From positions 1 to 32,752 of the forward strand of contig JAIDTI010000030.1 in the NCBI GenBank assembly GCA_029060755.1: a DNA stretch of 32,752 bases, in the 5' to 3' direction. The notes beneath the pieces were generated by a model, which saw nothing but the letters and a program-made list of their open reading frames with translations, was not told where the DNA came from and ran no database searches. Below, piece after piece: positions 1 through 8,621 of the stretch (position 1 is its first letter; each line of letters starts with the position of its first letter). The translations under genes were made by a program, and so were the position numbers. The DNA is from Ruminococcus sp. Its GTDB lineage: Bacteria; Bacillota; Clostridia; Oscillospirales; Ruminococcaceae.

Positions 1-6
1 TTAACT

Positions 7-35
7 ATTATATCACATTATTTTTGATTTGTCAA
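7..35 (-). promoter_or_regulatory. Consensus promoter reading out of the left edge (distal of a tandem pair)
   Basis: On the minus strand the -35 is TTGACA (30-35), followed by a 17-bp spacer and a -10 of TATAAT (7-12), a perfect match to the housekeeping sigma consensus. Transcription would start at about position 1 and leave the window, so the gene served is not visible. Confidence 0.8.
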
Positions 36-106
36 GTACTTTTTCAAACTTTTTTTAAAAAATTTTCGTGACATTTCGTTTTGCTCTCTCGTCCGACAGC
101 TTTATT

Positions 107-135
107 ATTATATCACGTATTTTTCCATTTGTCAA
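107..135 (-). promoter_or_regulatory. Consensus promoter, tandem partner 100 bp upstream
   Basis: A second TTGACA (130-135), 17-bp spacer, TATAAT (107-112) lies exactly 100 bp upstream of the first on the minus strand and shares flanking sequence with it (TACTTGACAAAT and GTGATATAAT). No open frame lies between the pair. Tandem, near-perfect promoters at this spacing are typical of rRNA operons in Firmicutes; that assignment is inference because the transcript lies outside the window. Confidence 0.8.
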
Positions 136-183
136 GTAAAATATCACGTCTTTTTTCAAGATGTTTTTGGTGAAAATCAACAA

Positions 184-561
184 TCAATCCACAACAAAAA
201 AAGCAAATCTGATAACAATCAAAACTGACATAATTATCAGCACGCCGGAAATTGCTATATTTTTCTGCAAAGCACTAGCATACTCAAACTTGTCGGGTGA
301 TTTCTTACTGCAAACGATTTTTTTAATCTCACCTTTAGAAAAAGGTTGAGAATAGCCTGTTTTGTCATCTTTTTCAATAATTTTACCATTGAAATTGAAT
401 TTCAGCGTATGAACAAAACTGCCATGTTTATACTCTTTAACAGCTACAACTTCCGCATCTGTCCTGAATCCACCGAAATTCAGAATCAGTAACTTGACAA
501 AATAAATAAAAGCACATACAGCAATAATTGCACCTGCTGACATACAAATTAATCTTTCCAT
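184..561 (-). CDS. Hypothetical membrane protein, 125 aa (DUF3592-like layout)
   Basis: This is a small protein with a hydrophobic helix at the N-terminus (about residues 3-26), a soluble middle of about 65 residues, and a second hydrophobic helix at the C-terminus (about 98-121). The start is placed at the ATG at 559-561 because AAGGAGAAG lies just upstream; an in-frame TTG at 597 would place the Shine-Dalgarno sequence inside the gene. The helix, small beta-rich domain (VHTLKFNFNGK), helix layout resembles DUF3592-type membrane proteins, but the resemblance is only by layout and motif feel. It follows the dockerin gene on the same strand across a hairpin that may end most upstream transcription. 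The function is unknown. Confidence 0.6.
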   Translation of the reverse strand: MERLICMSAGAIIAVCAFIYFVKLLILNFGGFRTDAEVVAVKEYKHGSFVHTLKFNFNGKIIEKDDKTGYSQPFSKGEIKKIVCSKKSPDKFEYASALQKNIAISGVLIIMSVLIVIRFAFFVVD

Positions 562-579
562 TACTTCTCCTTTAAAAAT

Positions 580-610
580 AAATGCCTTTGGAAACAATCC
601 GCAGGCATTT
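580..610 (-). terminator. Stem-loop after the LRR-dockerin gene
   Basis: A perfect 8-bp inverted repeat (AAATGCCT at 580-587 and AGGCATTT at 603-610) lies about 20 bp beyond the stop of the dockerin gene and is followed on the minus strand by a short T-run. It could be an intrinsic terminator or a partial one. It overlaps the region just upstream of the Shine-Dalgarno sequence of the next gene. Confidence 0.5.
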
Positions 611-628
611 TATTGTGTTTATTTTAAC

Positions 629-2074
629 TTACTTTGTGATATATTCTTTAATATCAACTGGAGTTTCTGTTGAAGGAAGTGTTGAGAGATATGAATAATA
701 TCCGAGAATCGCCGAAGCATCATTTGCATCAACAAGACCATCACCATTAACATCAGCAGTTTTGCACTGTTCATCGGACAAAACAGAAATTTCACCTGTT
801 GAGAACAAAACATAAGTACTCAAAATAACAGATGCATCATTTGCATCAATTATATCATCACCATTCACATTTCCGACTTTATCGGACGGAATGATAACAG
901 AAGAAATCTGATTATCGGAAATCAATTTATAATTGCTGATTAAAGACATATCAAGTTCATTGCTCCAACCGTCAGCATATGAAATGAAAAAAGCATAAGA
1001 TGATTCAAGTGTTTCAAAATTGCCATAATCGGACCATTTGTAAACATAATTTTTTTCATCATATCCGACATTCTCAACAATTCTGTCAACAGAAATACTG
1101 TTTCCATCAAATGAGAGCCATGTAATATCACCATATCCCATATGCCCGTACATATAGCAAAGCTGTTTATTATCTTTATCTTTATAAAAAGTTGCATGAC
1201 CGCCACTCATGCTATCAATAAGTATAACTTCATTATCCTTATATTTATAAAATTTAATAATATAATCAGATTCGCTCGTACCTGTTTTAGTAATAAGCTC
1301 TGGAACATTATCTTTATCAATATCATAAAGCCAGTATTCCATATAACTATTTGAATCTTGATACATCAACTCAATAAGCAATTTTTTATATGGATATTCA
1401 AAATCACAAATATTAAAATCAGTGGGAGAAGTTCCAAGACTTTTAAATTTCTTATTGTAAATTTCAGCATATTTCTGAGCAGATGAGTTGTCATATCCGA
1501 CAATTATGGAATCACCATAAGTTCCGGAATAAATTGTATATTCCATACAGTATATATCACAGTCAGGACTTTCTATAACAAATTCCTCTATAGAATCACA
1601 GCCATTAAAAGCCATGTCACCTATTTTTCTGACACTTTTTGGAATGGTAACGTTTTTAAGTTTAGAACAGCCTACAAAAGCAAATCCTCCGATATGTTCA
1701 ACACCGTCAGAAATTGTCAGTGATTCTATATTCTGGCAATAAGAAAAAGCACCCTCTCCTATATATTTAACTGTTTTTGGAATAACAACCGATTTTATTG
1801 AACTGCTGTATTCAGAGTTGCCGAAAGAATAACTTTCAATACCAACAACAGGCAGACCGTCAACATATTCAGGAATAACAATATTTTCCGCTTCTGCCGT
1901 CATACCTGCTATCCATATTTCACTTCTATTAGCCATAACATATTCAAGAACTTCAGATGAATCGTTTTTTACTGAAACAGCCTGAATTTCCTGAAAATCA
2001 ACCGCTGATGCAGGCAGTGTCGTTGCCGAAAAGCATATAACAGTACTTAAAATGAAAGAAATAAATTTTCTCAT
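629..2074 (-). CDS. Secreted leucine-rich-repeat (BspA-like) protein with C-terminal type I dockerin
   Basis: The 481-residue protein begins with a clear signal peptide (MRKFISF, hydrophobic core, likely cleavage after ASA near residue 24). Residues about 55-205 hold BspA/LRR_5-type repeats, recognisable from recurring units such as IPKSVRKIGDMAFNGCDSI. A middle domain (about 225-400) includes YDIDKDNVPELI, as in calcium-binding or VCBS-like segments. The C-terminus (about 410-475) is a type I dockerin with two calcium-loop/helix repeats (NVNGDDIIDANDASVIL and DVNGDGLVDANDASAIL). Dockerins attach proteins to cohesins of a cellulosome, so this is probably an extracellular adhesion or scaffold-bound accessory protein. 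The ATG has GGAG just upstream. It lies 10 bp after argF and is probably co-transcribed, which is odd for a secreted protein. Confidence 0.88.
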   Translation of the reverse strand: MRKFISFILSTVICFSATTLPASAVDFQEIQAVSVKNDSSEVLEYVMANRSEIWIAGMTAEAENIVIPEYVDGLPVVGIESYSFGNSEYSSSIKSVVIPKTVKYIGEGAFSYCQNIESLTISDGVEHIGGFAFVGCSKLKNVTIPKSVRKIGDMAFNGCDSIEEFVIESPDCDIYCMEYTIYSGTYGDSIIVGYDNSSAQKYAEIYNKKFKSLGTSPTDFNICDFEYPYKKLLIELMYQDSNSYMEYWLYDIDKDNVPELITKTGTSESDYIIKFYKYKDNEVILIDSMSGGHATFYKDKDNKQLCYMYGHMGYGDITWLSFDGNSISVDRIVENVGYDEKNYVYKWSDYGNFETLESSYAFFISYADGWSNELDMSLISNYKLISDNQISSVIIPSDKVGNVNGDDIIDANDASVILSTYVLFSTGEISVLSDEQCKTADVNGDGLVDANDASAILGYYSYLSTLPSTETPVDIKEYITK

Positions 2075-2084
2075 AATTCTCCAC

Positions 2085-2987
2085 TTAAGCCATTAACTTA
2101 ACCATAACAGCCTTTTGTGCATGGAGTCTGTTTTCAGCTTCTTCAAATATTTCTTTAGCGTGAGCCTCAAATACTTTTTCAGTAATTTCTTCCTCACGGT
2201 GTGCAGGGAGACAGTGAAGAACCATAGCATCATCGTTAGCAAGAGACATAATATTATCATTAACCTGATAGCCTGCAAAAGCCTTTTTACGCTTTTCAGC
2301 TTCACTCTCCTGACCCATAGATGCCCATACGTCAGTAATAACGACATCAGCATTTTCAGTAGCCTTTTCAGGTGAGTTTGTAATTTCAAAGCAGTCATAT
2401 TGTGATGCAAAGTCAAGAATTTCTTTAGGTGGCTGATAATCGTCAGGACAGGCAACAGAAACAGCCATACCAACTTTCAGACAACCTACGATAAGAGAGT
2501 TAGCCATGTTATTTCCGTCACCTATAAAGCACATTTTAAGACCTTCAAAACTGCCTTTGAACTCACGGATTGTCATAAGGTCAGCAAGAACCTGACAGGG
2601 GTGGCAGAAATCAGTGAGACCGTTTATAATCGGAATATTTCCATATTCTGCGAGAGCTTCAACCTCACTCTGTTCAAACGTACGAATCATAATACCGCTT
2701 AAATAGCGTGAAAGAACTCTTGCTGTATCCTGAACAGGCTCACCACGACCAATCTGTAAATCGTTTGAGGAGAGGAAAAGAGGATAACCGCCAAGCTGGT
2801 ACATACCTGTTTCAAAAGAAACTCTTGTACGTGTAGATGCTTTCTGGAAAATCATTCCAAGAGTTTTTCCTTTAAGACGTGGGTGTGGTATACCATGATT
2901 AAGTTCATATTTAAGCTGGTCTGCGAGGTCAAGTATTTCTATAATTTCTTCTGTACTCAAATCGAGCATTTTAAGTAAATGTTTCAT
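2085..2987 (-). CDS. argF: Ornithine carbamoyltransferase
   Basis: This cytoplasmic enzyme joins ornithine and carbamoyl phosphate to give citrulline, the sixth step of arginine synthesis. The 300-residue length fits the family. The carbamoyl-phosphate motif STRTR is at residues 51-55, HPCQ at 129-132, and the ornithine-side HCLPAHR, with its catalytic Cys259, at 258-264. The start ATG has a GGGA Shine-Dalgarno sequence about 8 nt upstream. It is the last arg gene of the cluster in transcription order, separated from argD by a LURP-one-like gene. A catabolic (arcB) role is possible in principle, but the neighbours are all biosynthetic, so argF is preferred. Confidence 0.96.
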   Translation of the reverse strand: MKHLLKMLDLSTEEIIEILDLADQLKYELNHGIPHPRLKGKTLGMIFQKASTRTRVSFETGMYQLGGYPLFLSSNDLQIGRGEPVQDTARVLSRYLSGIMIRTFEQSEVEALAEYGNIPIINGLTDFCHPCQVLADLMTIREFKGSFEGLKMCFIGDGNNMANSLIVGCLKVGMAVSVACPDDYQPPKEILDFASQYDCFEITNSPEKATENADVVITDVWASMGQESEAEKRKKAFAGYQVNDNIMSLANDDAMVLHCLPAHREEEITEKVFEAHAKEIFEEAENRLHAQKAVMVKLMA

Positions 2988-3020
2988 TTTTATTTCCCTT
3001 TCAGTTAATTTTCAGTATTA

Positions 3021-3509
3021 TCATACTGATTTATTCAGTTCTCCGAATATCAGGTCAACAGCAACAGCAAAAAGCGGAATATAGTCATCAAAAATCTTGT
3101 TTTCTATTTCCATTTCATACTGTAACTCATTATTCATGGTTCGCAGTGTTGTTATGTGACCGACACTTGTTTCATTGTTGATAATATCAAATTCTCTGCG
3201 GTCTTTACTTGTAATAACATATTCCACAGATTCTTTTGAAAGATTCTTGCCTTTGACATTTATAGTCGGGTCAAGAAACATGGATTTGCATGAAAGCTGA
3301 ATAAGCATAGTACCATTGTGAGTAATGATAAATGTCGGCTTTCTGTCCTCCCCTGTTTTGACAAGCGAATAAAGATTATAGTTGCTTGTATCAAGAAGAA
3401 CGTATTTTCCAGCTCCGAAGCCTTTTTTCTTTACAGTGTAGATAGTTCTTCCTTTGCCCTTGTCCTGAATTGTGTATTTATTACCGTTAGCAGTAATCAG
3501 AAGTTCCAT
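3021..3509 (-). CDS. LURP-one-related / tubby-C-terminal-like protein, 162 aa
   Basis: The protein is predicted to be almost entirely beta strand with short turns (YTVKKKGFGAGKYVLLD, FIITHNGTMLIQLS, REFDIINNETSVGHI), ending in a hydrophobic helix (about 141-157, IPLFAVAVDLIFGEL). This pattern, with a buried C-terminal helix, matches the LURP-one-related (tubby C-terminal-like) fold, a phospholipid-scramblase relative of unknown bacterial function. The call is by pattern, not by search. The ATG has GGAGGGA upstream, and that Shine-Dalgarno sequence overlaps the end of argD, so the two genes are translationally close. No signal peptide is seen. A link to arginine synthesis is unproven; the gene may only share the transcript. 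Confidence 0.6.
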   Translation of the reverse strand: MELLITANGNKYTIQDKGKGRTIYTVKKKGFGAGKYVLLDTSNYNLYSLVKTGEDRKPTFIITHNGTMLIQLSCKSMFLDPTINVKGKNLSKESVEYVITSKDRREFDIINNETSVGHITTLRTMNNELQYEMEIENKIFDDYIPLFAVAVDLIFGELNKSV

Positions 3510-3513
3510 AAAA

Positions 3514-4683
3514 TTATCCCTCCATTATTCTTATTAAAATGTCAAGTCCATCGTCAATCTCACTGTAATCAATAGTAAGAGGCGGTAAAAGTCTGATTTT
3601 ATTTTTTGCAGTAAGTACAAGCAGACCATTTTCAAGAGCTGATTTTGCAACATCTGAAGCGGATTTATTTTTCAGGGATATTCCAATCATAAGACCCATA
3701 CCGCTTATGCTTTCAACCTCTTTGCATTTTTCAAGTTTTTCTCTGAAATAGACAGCTTTTTTATTTACTTCATCAAGAAATCCTAAGCTGTTAAGTCTGT
3801 CTGTAACAACAATACCGCCTGCACAGGCAATAGGATTTCCGCCGAATGTTGAGCCATGAGTTCCGGGCGTAAGTACATCTTTCACTTTTTCACCGAAAAG
3901 GCAAGCACCCATAGGAATACCGCCTGCAATTCCTTTTGCAAGAGTTGTAATATCAGCCTTTTTGTTGAAATGTTCACCGGCAAGAAATTTTCCTGTACGT
4001 CCGACACCTGTCTGAATTTCGTCCGCAATAACAAGAATATCTTTTTCAGCACAGATTCTGTAAATTTCATCAACAAAATCCTTTTCAAGAGCATTTACAC
4101 CGCCCTCACCCTGAACATATTCAAGCATGACAGCACATACAGTCTCATCAACTTTTGCTTTCAAATCCTGAATATCATTGGCATTAACATTGATAAAACC
4201 CTCTAAGAACGGGAAGAAGTAGTTGTGAAAAACTTCCTGACCTGTAGCAGAGAGTGTAGCCATAGTTCTGCCATGAAATGAGTTTACAAGAGTAATAATA
4301 TTATGCCTGCCCTTGCCATATTTATCAAAGCTGTATTTTCTTGCTGATTTTATAGCACATTCATTAGCTTCCGCACCGCTGTTGCAGAAAAAGACTTTCT
4401 GATAACCTGTTGTTTCGCACAATTTTTCAGCAAATTCAGCCTGTACAGCAGTATAATAGTAGTTTGAGTTGTGCTGTAATTTTTTCACCTGATTACATAC
4501 AGCATCGCTCCATTTTTCGTCACAGAATCCAAGAGAATTTGTACCTATGCCACTGCCGAAATCGATATATTGCCTTTTATTTTCGTCCTCACAGCGTCTG
4601 CCCTCACCGTTTTCCATAACAAGAGCATACCTGCCATAAGAGTGCATAACATATTTATCAAATTTTTCAATTGTATTTTCCAT
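3514..4683 (-). CDS. argD: Acetylornithine aminotransferase
   Basis: This PLP-dependent class III aminotransferase converts N-acetylglutamate semialdehyde to N-acetylornithine. Counting from the chosen start the protein has 389 residues. It shows the NSGAEANE phosphate-binding loop (101-108), NSFHGRT (134-140), the PLP-ring aspartate D221 in ADEIQTGVGRTG, and the Schiff-base lysine K250 in TLAKGIAGG. The ATG at 4681-4683 is chosen because AAAGGA lies 9 nt upstream; an in-frame TTG at 4701 would swallow that site. A possible promoter and a TTATAATATTATAA palindrome lie in the 133-bp gap before it, so argD-argF may be transcribed separately as well as by read-through from argB. Confidence 0.96.
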   Translation of the reverse strand: MENTIEKFDKYVMHSYGRYALVMENGEGRRCEDENKRQYIDFGSGIGTNSLGFCDEKWSDAVCNQVKKLQHNSNYYYTAVQAEFAEKLCETTGYQKVFFCNSGAEANECAIKSARKYSFDKYGKGRHNIITLVNSFHGRTMATLSATGQEVFHNYFFPFLEGFINVNANDIQDLKAKVDETVCAVMLEYVQGEGGVNALEKDFVDEIYRICAEKDILVIADEIQTGVGRTGKFLAGEHFNKKADITTLAKGIAGGIPMGACLFGEKVKDVLTPGTHGSTFGGNPIACAGGIVVTDRLNSLGFLDEVNKKAVYFREKLEKCKEVESISGMGLMIGISLKNKSASDVAKSALENGLLVLTAKNKIRLLPPLTIDYSEIDDGLDILIRIMEG

Positions 4684-4731
4684 ATATAAAAATCCTTTCA
4701 AAGCGGTTTAAATTTTCCGCATTAGAACTCA

Positions 4732-4768
4732 TTATAATATTATAACTCACTTCAACACGATAAATCAA
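4732..4768 (-). promoter_or_regulatory. Possible internal promoter with palindrome ahead of argD
   Basis: On the minus strand TTGATT (4763-4768), an 18-bp spacer and TATAAT (4739-4744) form a plausible promoter. The -10 lies inside a perfect 14-bp palindrome, TTATAATATTATAA (4732-4745), which could be an operator, for example for an ArgR/AhrC-type repressor. The match to a known ARG box is weak, so the operator role is speculative. Confidence 0.45.
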
Positions 4769-4816
4769 CAGTAAAGATGCAGAATTTTGTAAACTTTTTG
4801 TTAATAATATTCCAGA

Positions 4817-5683
4817 TTATACAAATTGTGTTCCTATACCCTCATTGGAAAGAATCTCAATAAGAATAGAATGAGGCACTCTGCCATCAATAATAACAGC
4901 ACCTTCAACACCACGTCTTACAGCTTCAACACAGCAGTCAATCTTCGGAATCATACCGCCCGACACGATACCTTGTTTTTTAAGATAAGGCACTTCACTG
5001 ACATTTACACGGGGAATAAGCGTTGAAACGTCATCTTTGTCACGGAGCAGTCCGACAATATCAGTCATAAGGATAAGACTTTTTGCATTAAGTTCAGCGG
5101 CAATTCTTGCGGCGGCTGTATCTGCATTTATATTGTATGTATTTCCCTCATTGTCAGTGGCAACAGTAGCGATAACAGGGATATTTCCGTTATTGAGAGC
5201 ATCAATAATAGGTTTCGGATTAACCTCTGTAATTTCACCTACAAAGCCTAAATCCTGACCGTCGTCAGTAAGTTTTTTTTCAGCGACGAGCATTTTTCCG
5301 TCAATACCGCAAAGACCAATAGCATTACCCTGATGTTGAGTAAGTAACTGAACAAGCTCCTTGTTGACTTTGCCTGAAAGCACCATTTTAACTACATCAA
5401 TAGCATCTTTGTCAGTATAGCGTAAACCGTTGATGAATCTGCTTTGAATGTTAAGTCTTTTCAGCATATCATTGATTTCAGGACCACCGCCATGAACGAG
5501 TACAACCTTGATGCCGACAAGAGACAGCAGAACAATATCAGTCATAACAGCGTCTTTTAGTTCCTTGTTAGTCATAGCATTTCCGCCATACTTGATAACA
5601 ACGATTTTATCAGAATATTTCTGAATATAGGGAAGTGCATCAATAAGAATCTGTGATTTTTCGGTATTTGAAATATTATCCAT
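4817..5683 (-). CDS. argB: Acetylglutamate kinase
   Basis: ArgB phosphorylates N-acetylglutamate, usually the feedback-controlled step of the acetyl-cycle pathway. The 288-residue protein carries the amino-acid-kinase signatures KYGGNAM (31-37) and VHGGGPEI (63-70), and late in the chain SGGMIPKI, the usual C-terminal substrate/nucleotide region. The ATG has AAAGGAG about 10 nt upstream. It begins 19 bp after the argJ stop, and argJ and argB are the only two arg genes here that follow each other directly. The long N-terminal segment before GGNAM (about 30 residues) is like that of arginine-sensitive ArgB proteins, suggesting feedback inhibition; this is inference from length and layout. Confidence 0.96.
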   Translation of the reverse strand: MDNISNTEKSQILIDALPYIQKYSDKIVVIKYGGNAMTNKELKDAVMTDIVLLSLVGIKVVLVHGGGPEINDMLKRLNIQSRFINGLRYTDKDAIDVVKMVLSGKVNKELVQLLTQHQGNAIGLCGIDGKMLVAEKKLTDDGQDLGFVGEITEVNPKPIIDALNNGNIPVIATVATDNEGNTYNINADTAAARIAAELNAKSLILMTDIVGLLRDKDDVSTLIPRVNVSEVPYLKKQGIVSGGMIPKIDCCVEAVRRGVEGAVIIDGRVPHSILIEILSNEGIGTQFV

Positions 5684-5702
5684 TTTTAGTAGTCTCCTTT
5701 AA

Positions 5703-6998
5703 TTAACTTCTGTAATCGCCATTGATTTTGACGTAATCATAAGTAAGGTCGCAACCCCACGCAACAGCCGTCCCTGCTCCGTCACCAAGAGAAATAATAA
5801 TCTGTATTTCATCTTCAGCAAGTACATCTTTAGCTTTTTCCTCTGAAAACTCAACACCTGCACCATTTTCGCATACATGAATACAGCCGTTTTTTGAAGC
5901 AATTTTCACATCAACCTTATTTATATCGAAATCCGCATCTGCATAACCTATGGCACAGAGAATACGTCCCCAGTTAGCATCTTCACCAAACATAGCTGCC
6001 TTAAAAAGACTTGATGTAATAACAGATTTTGCAACAGTTTCAGCGATTTTTTCAGTTTCAGCACCCGAAACGGCACACTCAATAAGCTTTGTTGCTCCCT
6101 CACCGTCTCTTGCCATCATTCTTGCAAGATTCATCATTATGTTGTAGAGAGCATTTTCAAATGATTCAAAGTCCTCATCTTCATGAGTAACAGGCTTGTT
6201 TCCTGCTGTACCTGATGCCATAATGCAGACCATATCATTAGTTGAAGTATCGCCGTCAACACTTGCACGGTTGAGAGTAACTTTCACAACATCACTCAAA
6301 GCACGTTGCAGAAGTTCAGCGGAAATATCCGCATCAGTAGTGATAAAAGTGAGAGTGGTAGCCATATTAGGGTGAATCATTCCGCTACCTTTGAGCATAC
6401 CGCCCATAGTGCAGACTTTACCGCCGACAGTAAATTCAAGAGCAATTTCTTTTTCACGTGTATCAGTAGTCATGATAGCTTCTAAAGCACGTTTGTTTCC
6501 GTCATAGGAAAGACCGTCTGCAAGTTCTTTCATACCGTTCGCAATAGGCTCAATAGGAAGTACCTGTCCGATAACACCAGTTGAAGCGACAATAACATCA
6601 TCAACACTGATACCGAGCTGATTTGCAGTAAGTTCGCACATTTTATTTGCTTTTTCCACGCCGTCAGGATTACAGGTATTGGCATTTACTGAATTAACAA
6701 TAACAGCTCTTGCAATACCATTTTCAAGATGCTTTTTAGTTACAATAATAGGCGCACCCTTAACCTTGTTTGTTGTGTATACAGCAGCAGCGGTGCAGTC
6801 CTTATCAGCAACAATAAGAGCAAGGTCATTTTTCTTTTTTGCCGAAGGAAGTGCATTATTTGATTCAGCAGAATTTTTTTCCGTATCAGTAAGCGGTTTA
6901 TGAGCAAGACCACACTGAATACCATTAGCCCTGAAACCTTTTGACGCACATACACCGCCCTCAATAAAATTTACATCACCGATTTTTTTTAATTCCAT
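5703..6998 (-). CDS. argJ: Glutamate N-acetyltransferase / amino-acid N-acetyltransferase
   Basis: ArgJ moves the acetyl group from N-acetylornithine to glutamate, regenerating N-acetylglutamate; bifunctional forms also use acetyl-CoA. The 431-residue precursor should cleave itself between A213 and T214 in NMATTLTF, T214 then becoming the N-terminal nucleophile. The usual text here is ATML, so ATTL is a mild variant. KGSGMIHPN just before it, and the C-terminal DLTYDYVKINGDYRS, are family landmarks. The start at 6996-6998 has AAAGGTGG upstream; an in-frame start at 7055 would overlap the previous gene. Residues about 40-58 form a charged insert (KNSAESNN...SAKKKND) before the conserved DLALI strand. 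No argA is visible, which fits a bifunctional ArgJ. Confidence 0.95.
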   Translation of the reverse strand: MELKKIGDVNFIEGGVCASKGFRANGIQCGLAHKPLTDTEKNSAESNNALPSAKKKNDLALIVADKDCTAAAVYTTNKVKGAPIIVTKKHLENGIARAVIVNSVNANTCNPDGVEKANKMCELTANQLGISVDDVIVASTGVIGQVLPIEPIANGMKELADGLSYDGNKRALEAIMTTDTREKEIALEFTVGGKVCTMGGMLKGSGMIHPNMATTLTFITTDADISAELLQRALSDVVKVTLNRASVDGDTSTNDMVCIMASGTAGNKPVTHEDEDFESFENALYNIMMNLARMMARDGEGATKLIECAVSGAETEKIAETVAKSVITSSLFKAAMFGEDANWGRILCAIGYADADFDINKVDVKIASKNGCIHVCENGAGVEFSEEKAKDVLAEDEIQIIISLGDGAGTAVAWGCDLTYDYVKINGDYRS

Positions 6999-7014
6999 TA
7001 TATAACCACCTTTT

Positions 7015-7665
7015 TCAATTAAGTTTAAAGATATAGCGTATTTCTCCCGTAGCATATTCAGGATTCATCATAATAACGCCGTCGCCAAAAGAACCGTATG
7101 AACACTCAATAGTGATAGTATTGTTGTCTTTATCAATAAGATAGCTGTATAATCCGTCCTTTATACATTCAACGGAAAAATATAGTTCATCAATAAAACC
7201 GATTTTTTCAGCAATCCGACCATTAACATAATAAACATCAATATGTGTGCTGTAATCATTAATCATATTGTTAAACTCCGTCACTTCACAAAGCACAACA
7301 GAAATATCCTCAATATCGGACGAATCACTTACAGGCAGAACATCTTTAACTTTAGATGCTTTAACATCTTTTGAAATATTATTTACCATACATAAAAAAG
7401 TAATAATTATAGATGCCGACAAAATACCCGATTTAAAATCAAAATTTCCGTCATTTTTTTTGAGATAGTTACAGAATTTTACAACAAGAATAATAAAAGC
7501 ACTGACAAAAGCAAAGGTATAACATTCAAATACAACTCCGAAAATATATAAGCTTTTGCCTGAAATTTTAAGCAAGCCGAACAAAGCAAAAACGACAATA
7601 ATAATTATATAACTGATATTATAGAAAGAAAATTTCAGCTTCGGGGATTTTTTTCCGCCTGTCAT
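7015..7665 (-). CDS. Hypothetical multi-pass membrane protein between argC and argJ, 216 aa
   Basis: I do not recognise a family. The first half contains three hydrophobic helices (about residues 12-30, 34-62 and 78-96), separated by short polar loops (NYLKKNDGNFDFKSG). The second half (about 100-216) is soluble and rich in acidic residues and beta strand (VLCEVTEFNNMINDYSTHIDVYYVNG). The ATG starts immediately after the argC stop codon (TAA then ATG, no gap), so it is probably translationally coupled to argC. Its end lies 17 bp before the argJ start. The tight packing implies co-expression with arginine genes, but nothing in the sequence shows a role in arginine metabolism or transport. Confidence 0.65.
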   Translation of the reverse strand: MTGGKKSPKLKFSFYNISYIIIIVVFALFGLLKISGKSLYIFGVVFECYTFAFVSAFIILVVKFCNYLKKNDGNFDFKSGILSASIIITFLCMVNNISKDVKASKVKDVLPVSDSSDIEDISVVLCEVTEFNNMINDYSTHIDVYYVNGRIAEKIGFIDELYFSVECIKDGLYSYLIDKDNNTITIECSYGSFGDGVIMMNPEYATGEIRYIFKLN

Positions 7666-8610
7666 TTATATAAGCCCTGTAGTTTCGTCAATACCAAGCA
7701 TAATATTAAGACACTGAACAGCCGCACCGCTTGCACCCTTACCGAGATTATCAAGTCTTGCACAAAGTAAAATCTGTTCATCATTACCAAAGACAAAAAC
7801 CTGTAATTTATTAAGTCCGCTTAAAGTATTTGAAGCAAGAAAGAAAGATTTCTGTTCCTCAATAGTCATAAGGGGCATAACCTCAACCATTTTAGCATTT
7901 TGATAATGTTCCATGTACATCTGATGCACCTGTTGAGGCGTAATAGACTTTGTAAGTGTTCTTGTCTGAATCGGTACAGAAACAACCATACCGCTGAAAT
8001 AGTCGCATATCATAGGATTGAACATAGGCTTGAATTTAAGACCCGAAACAGCCTGCATTTCAGGTAAATGCTTGTGTTGTTGAGAGAGTGCATACTGTCG
8101 TGGACTATCAAACTCAAACGGCTTGTCCGCACCCTCATATATAGCGATAGCCTTTTTACCTGCTCCGCTGTAGCCTGATGTAGCATAAGCAAAAACAGGG
8201 TAATCATCAGGAATTATGCCGTTTTTCACAATCGGATAGACAACAGAAGCAAAACCGCTTGCATAACAGCCCGGAACAGCAACTCTGTTTGATGACTGAA
8301 TTTTTTTTCTGTGTTCGTCAGAGAGTTCAGGGAAACCATAAGCCCATTCCGGATTAGTTCTGTGAGCTGTTGAAGCGTCAATAATTCTCACATGGTCATT
8401 GTCCACGAAAGAAACAGCCTCTCTTGAAGCATCATCAGGCAGACAAAGAAAGACGTAATCTGCACTGTTGATAAGTCTTGCACGTTCAGCAGGGTCTTTT
8501 CTCTTATCCTCATCAATACGGATAATTTCAATATCATTTCTCCCCTCAAAACGCTCCATTATTTTAAGTCCCGTAGTACCCTCTTGACCGTCAATATAAA
8601 CTTTAGCCAT
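7666..8610 (-). CDS. argC: N-acetyl-gamma-glutamyl-phosphate reductase (type 2, short form)
   Basis: ArgC reduces N-acetylglutamyl phosphate to the semialdehyde using NADPH. At 314 residues it belongs to the shorter type 2 group rather than the roughly 345-residue type 1 enzymes. The NADP-binding start reads YIDGQEGTTGLK (5-16), and the catalytic cysteine is C115 in VPGCYASG (112-119). STAHR (80-84) and YGFPEL (91-96) are further family motifs. The ATG has a weak GGTG Shine-Dalgarno sequence about 8 nt upstream. It lies between a small membrane gene upstream and a membrane gene coupled directly to its stop codon. Confidence 0.95.
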   Translation of the reverse strand: MAKVYIDGQEGTTGLKIMERFEGRNDIEIIRIDEDKRKDPAERARLINSADYVFLCLPDDASREAVSFVDNDHVRIIDASTAHRTNPEWAYGFPELSDEHRKKIQSSNRVAVPGCYASGFASVVYPIVKNGIIPDDYPVFAYATSGYSGAGKKAIAIYEGADKPFEFDSPRQYALSQQHKHLPEMQAVSGLKFKPMFNPMICDYFSGMVVSVPIQTRTLTKSITPQQVHQMYMEHYQNAKMVEVMPLMTIEEQKSFFLASNTLSGLNKLQVFVFGNDEQILLCARLDNLGKGASGAAVQCLNIMLGIDETTGLI

Positions 8611-8621
8611 AATAAAACACC

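Noticed and set aside
1..183. A CRISPR-like or satellite repeat, suggested by the two similar promoter segments
   Set aside because: Only two copies, and each matches a promoter consensus that fully accounts for the similarity.
6449..6466. TTTTCACGTGTATCA inside argJ as another parS-like site
   Set aside because: Too many mismatches in the outer arms and fully explained by coding sequence.
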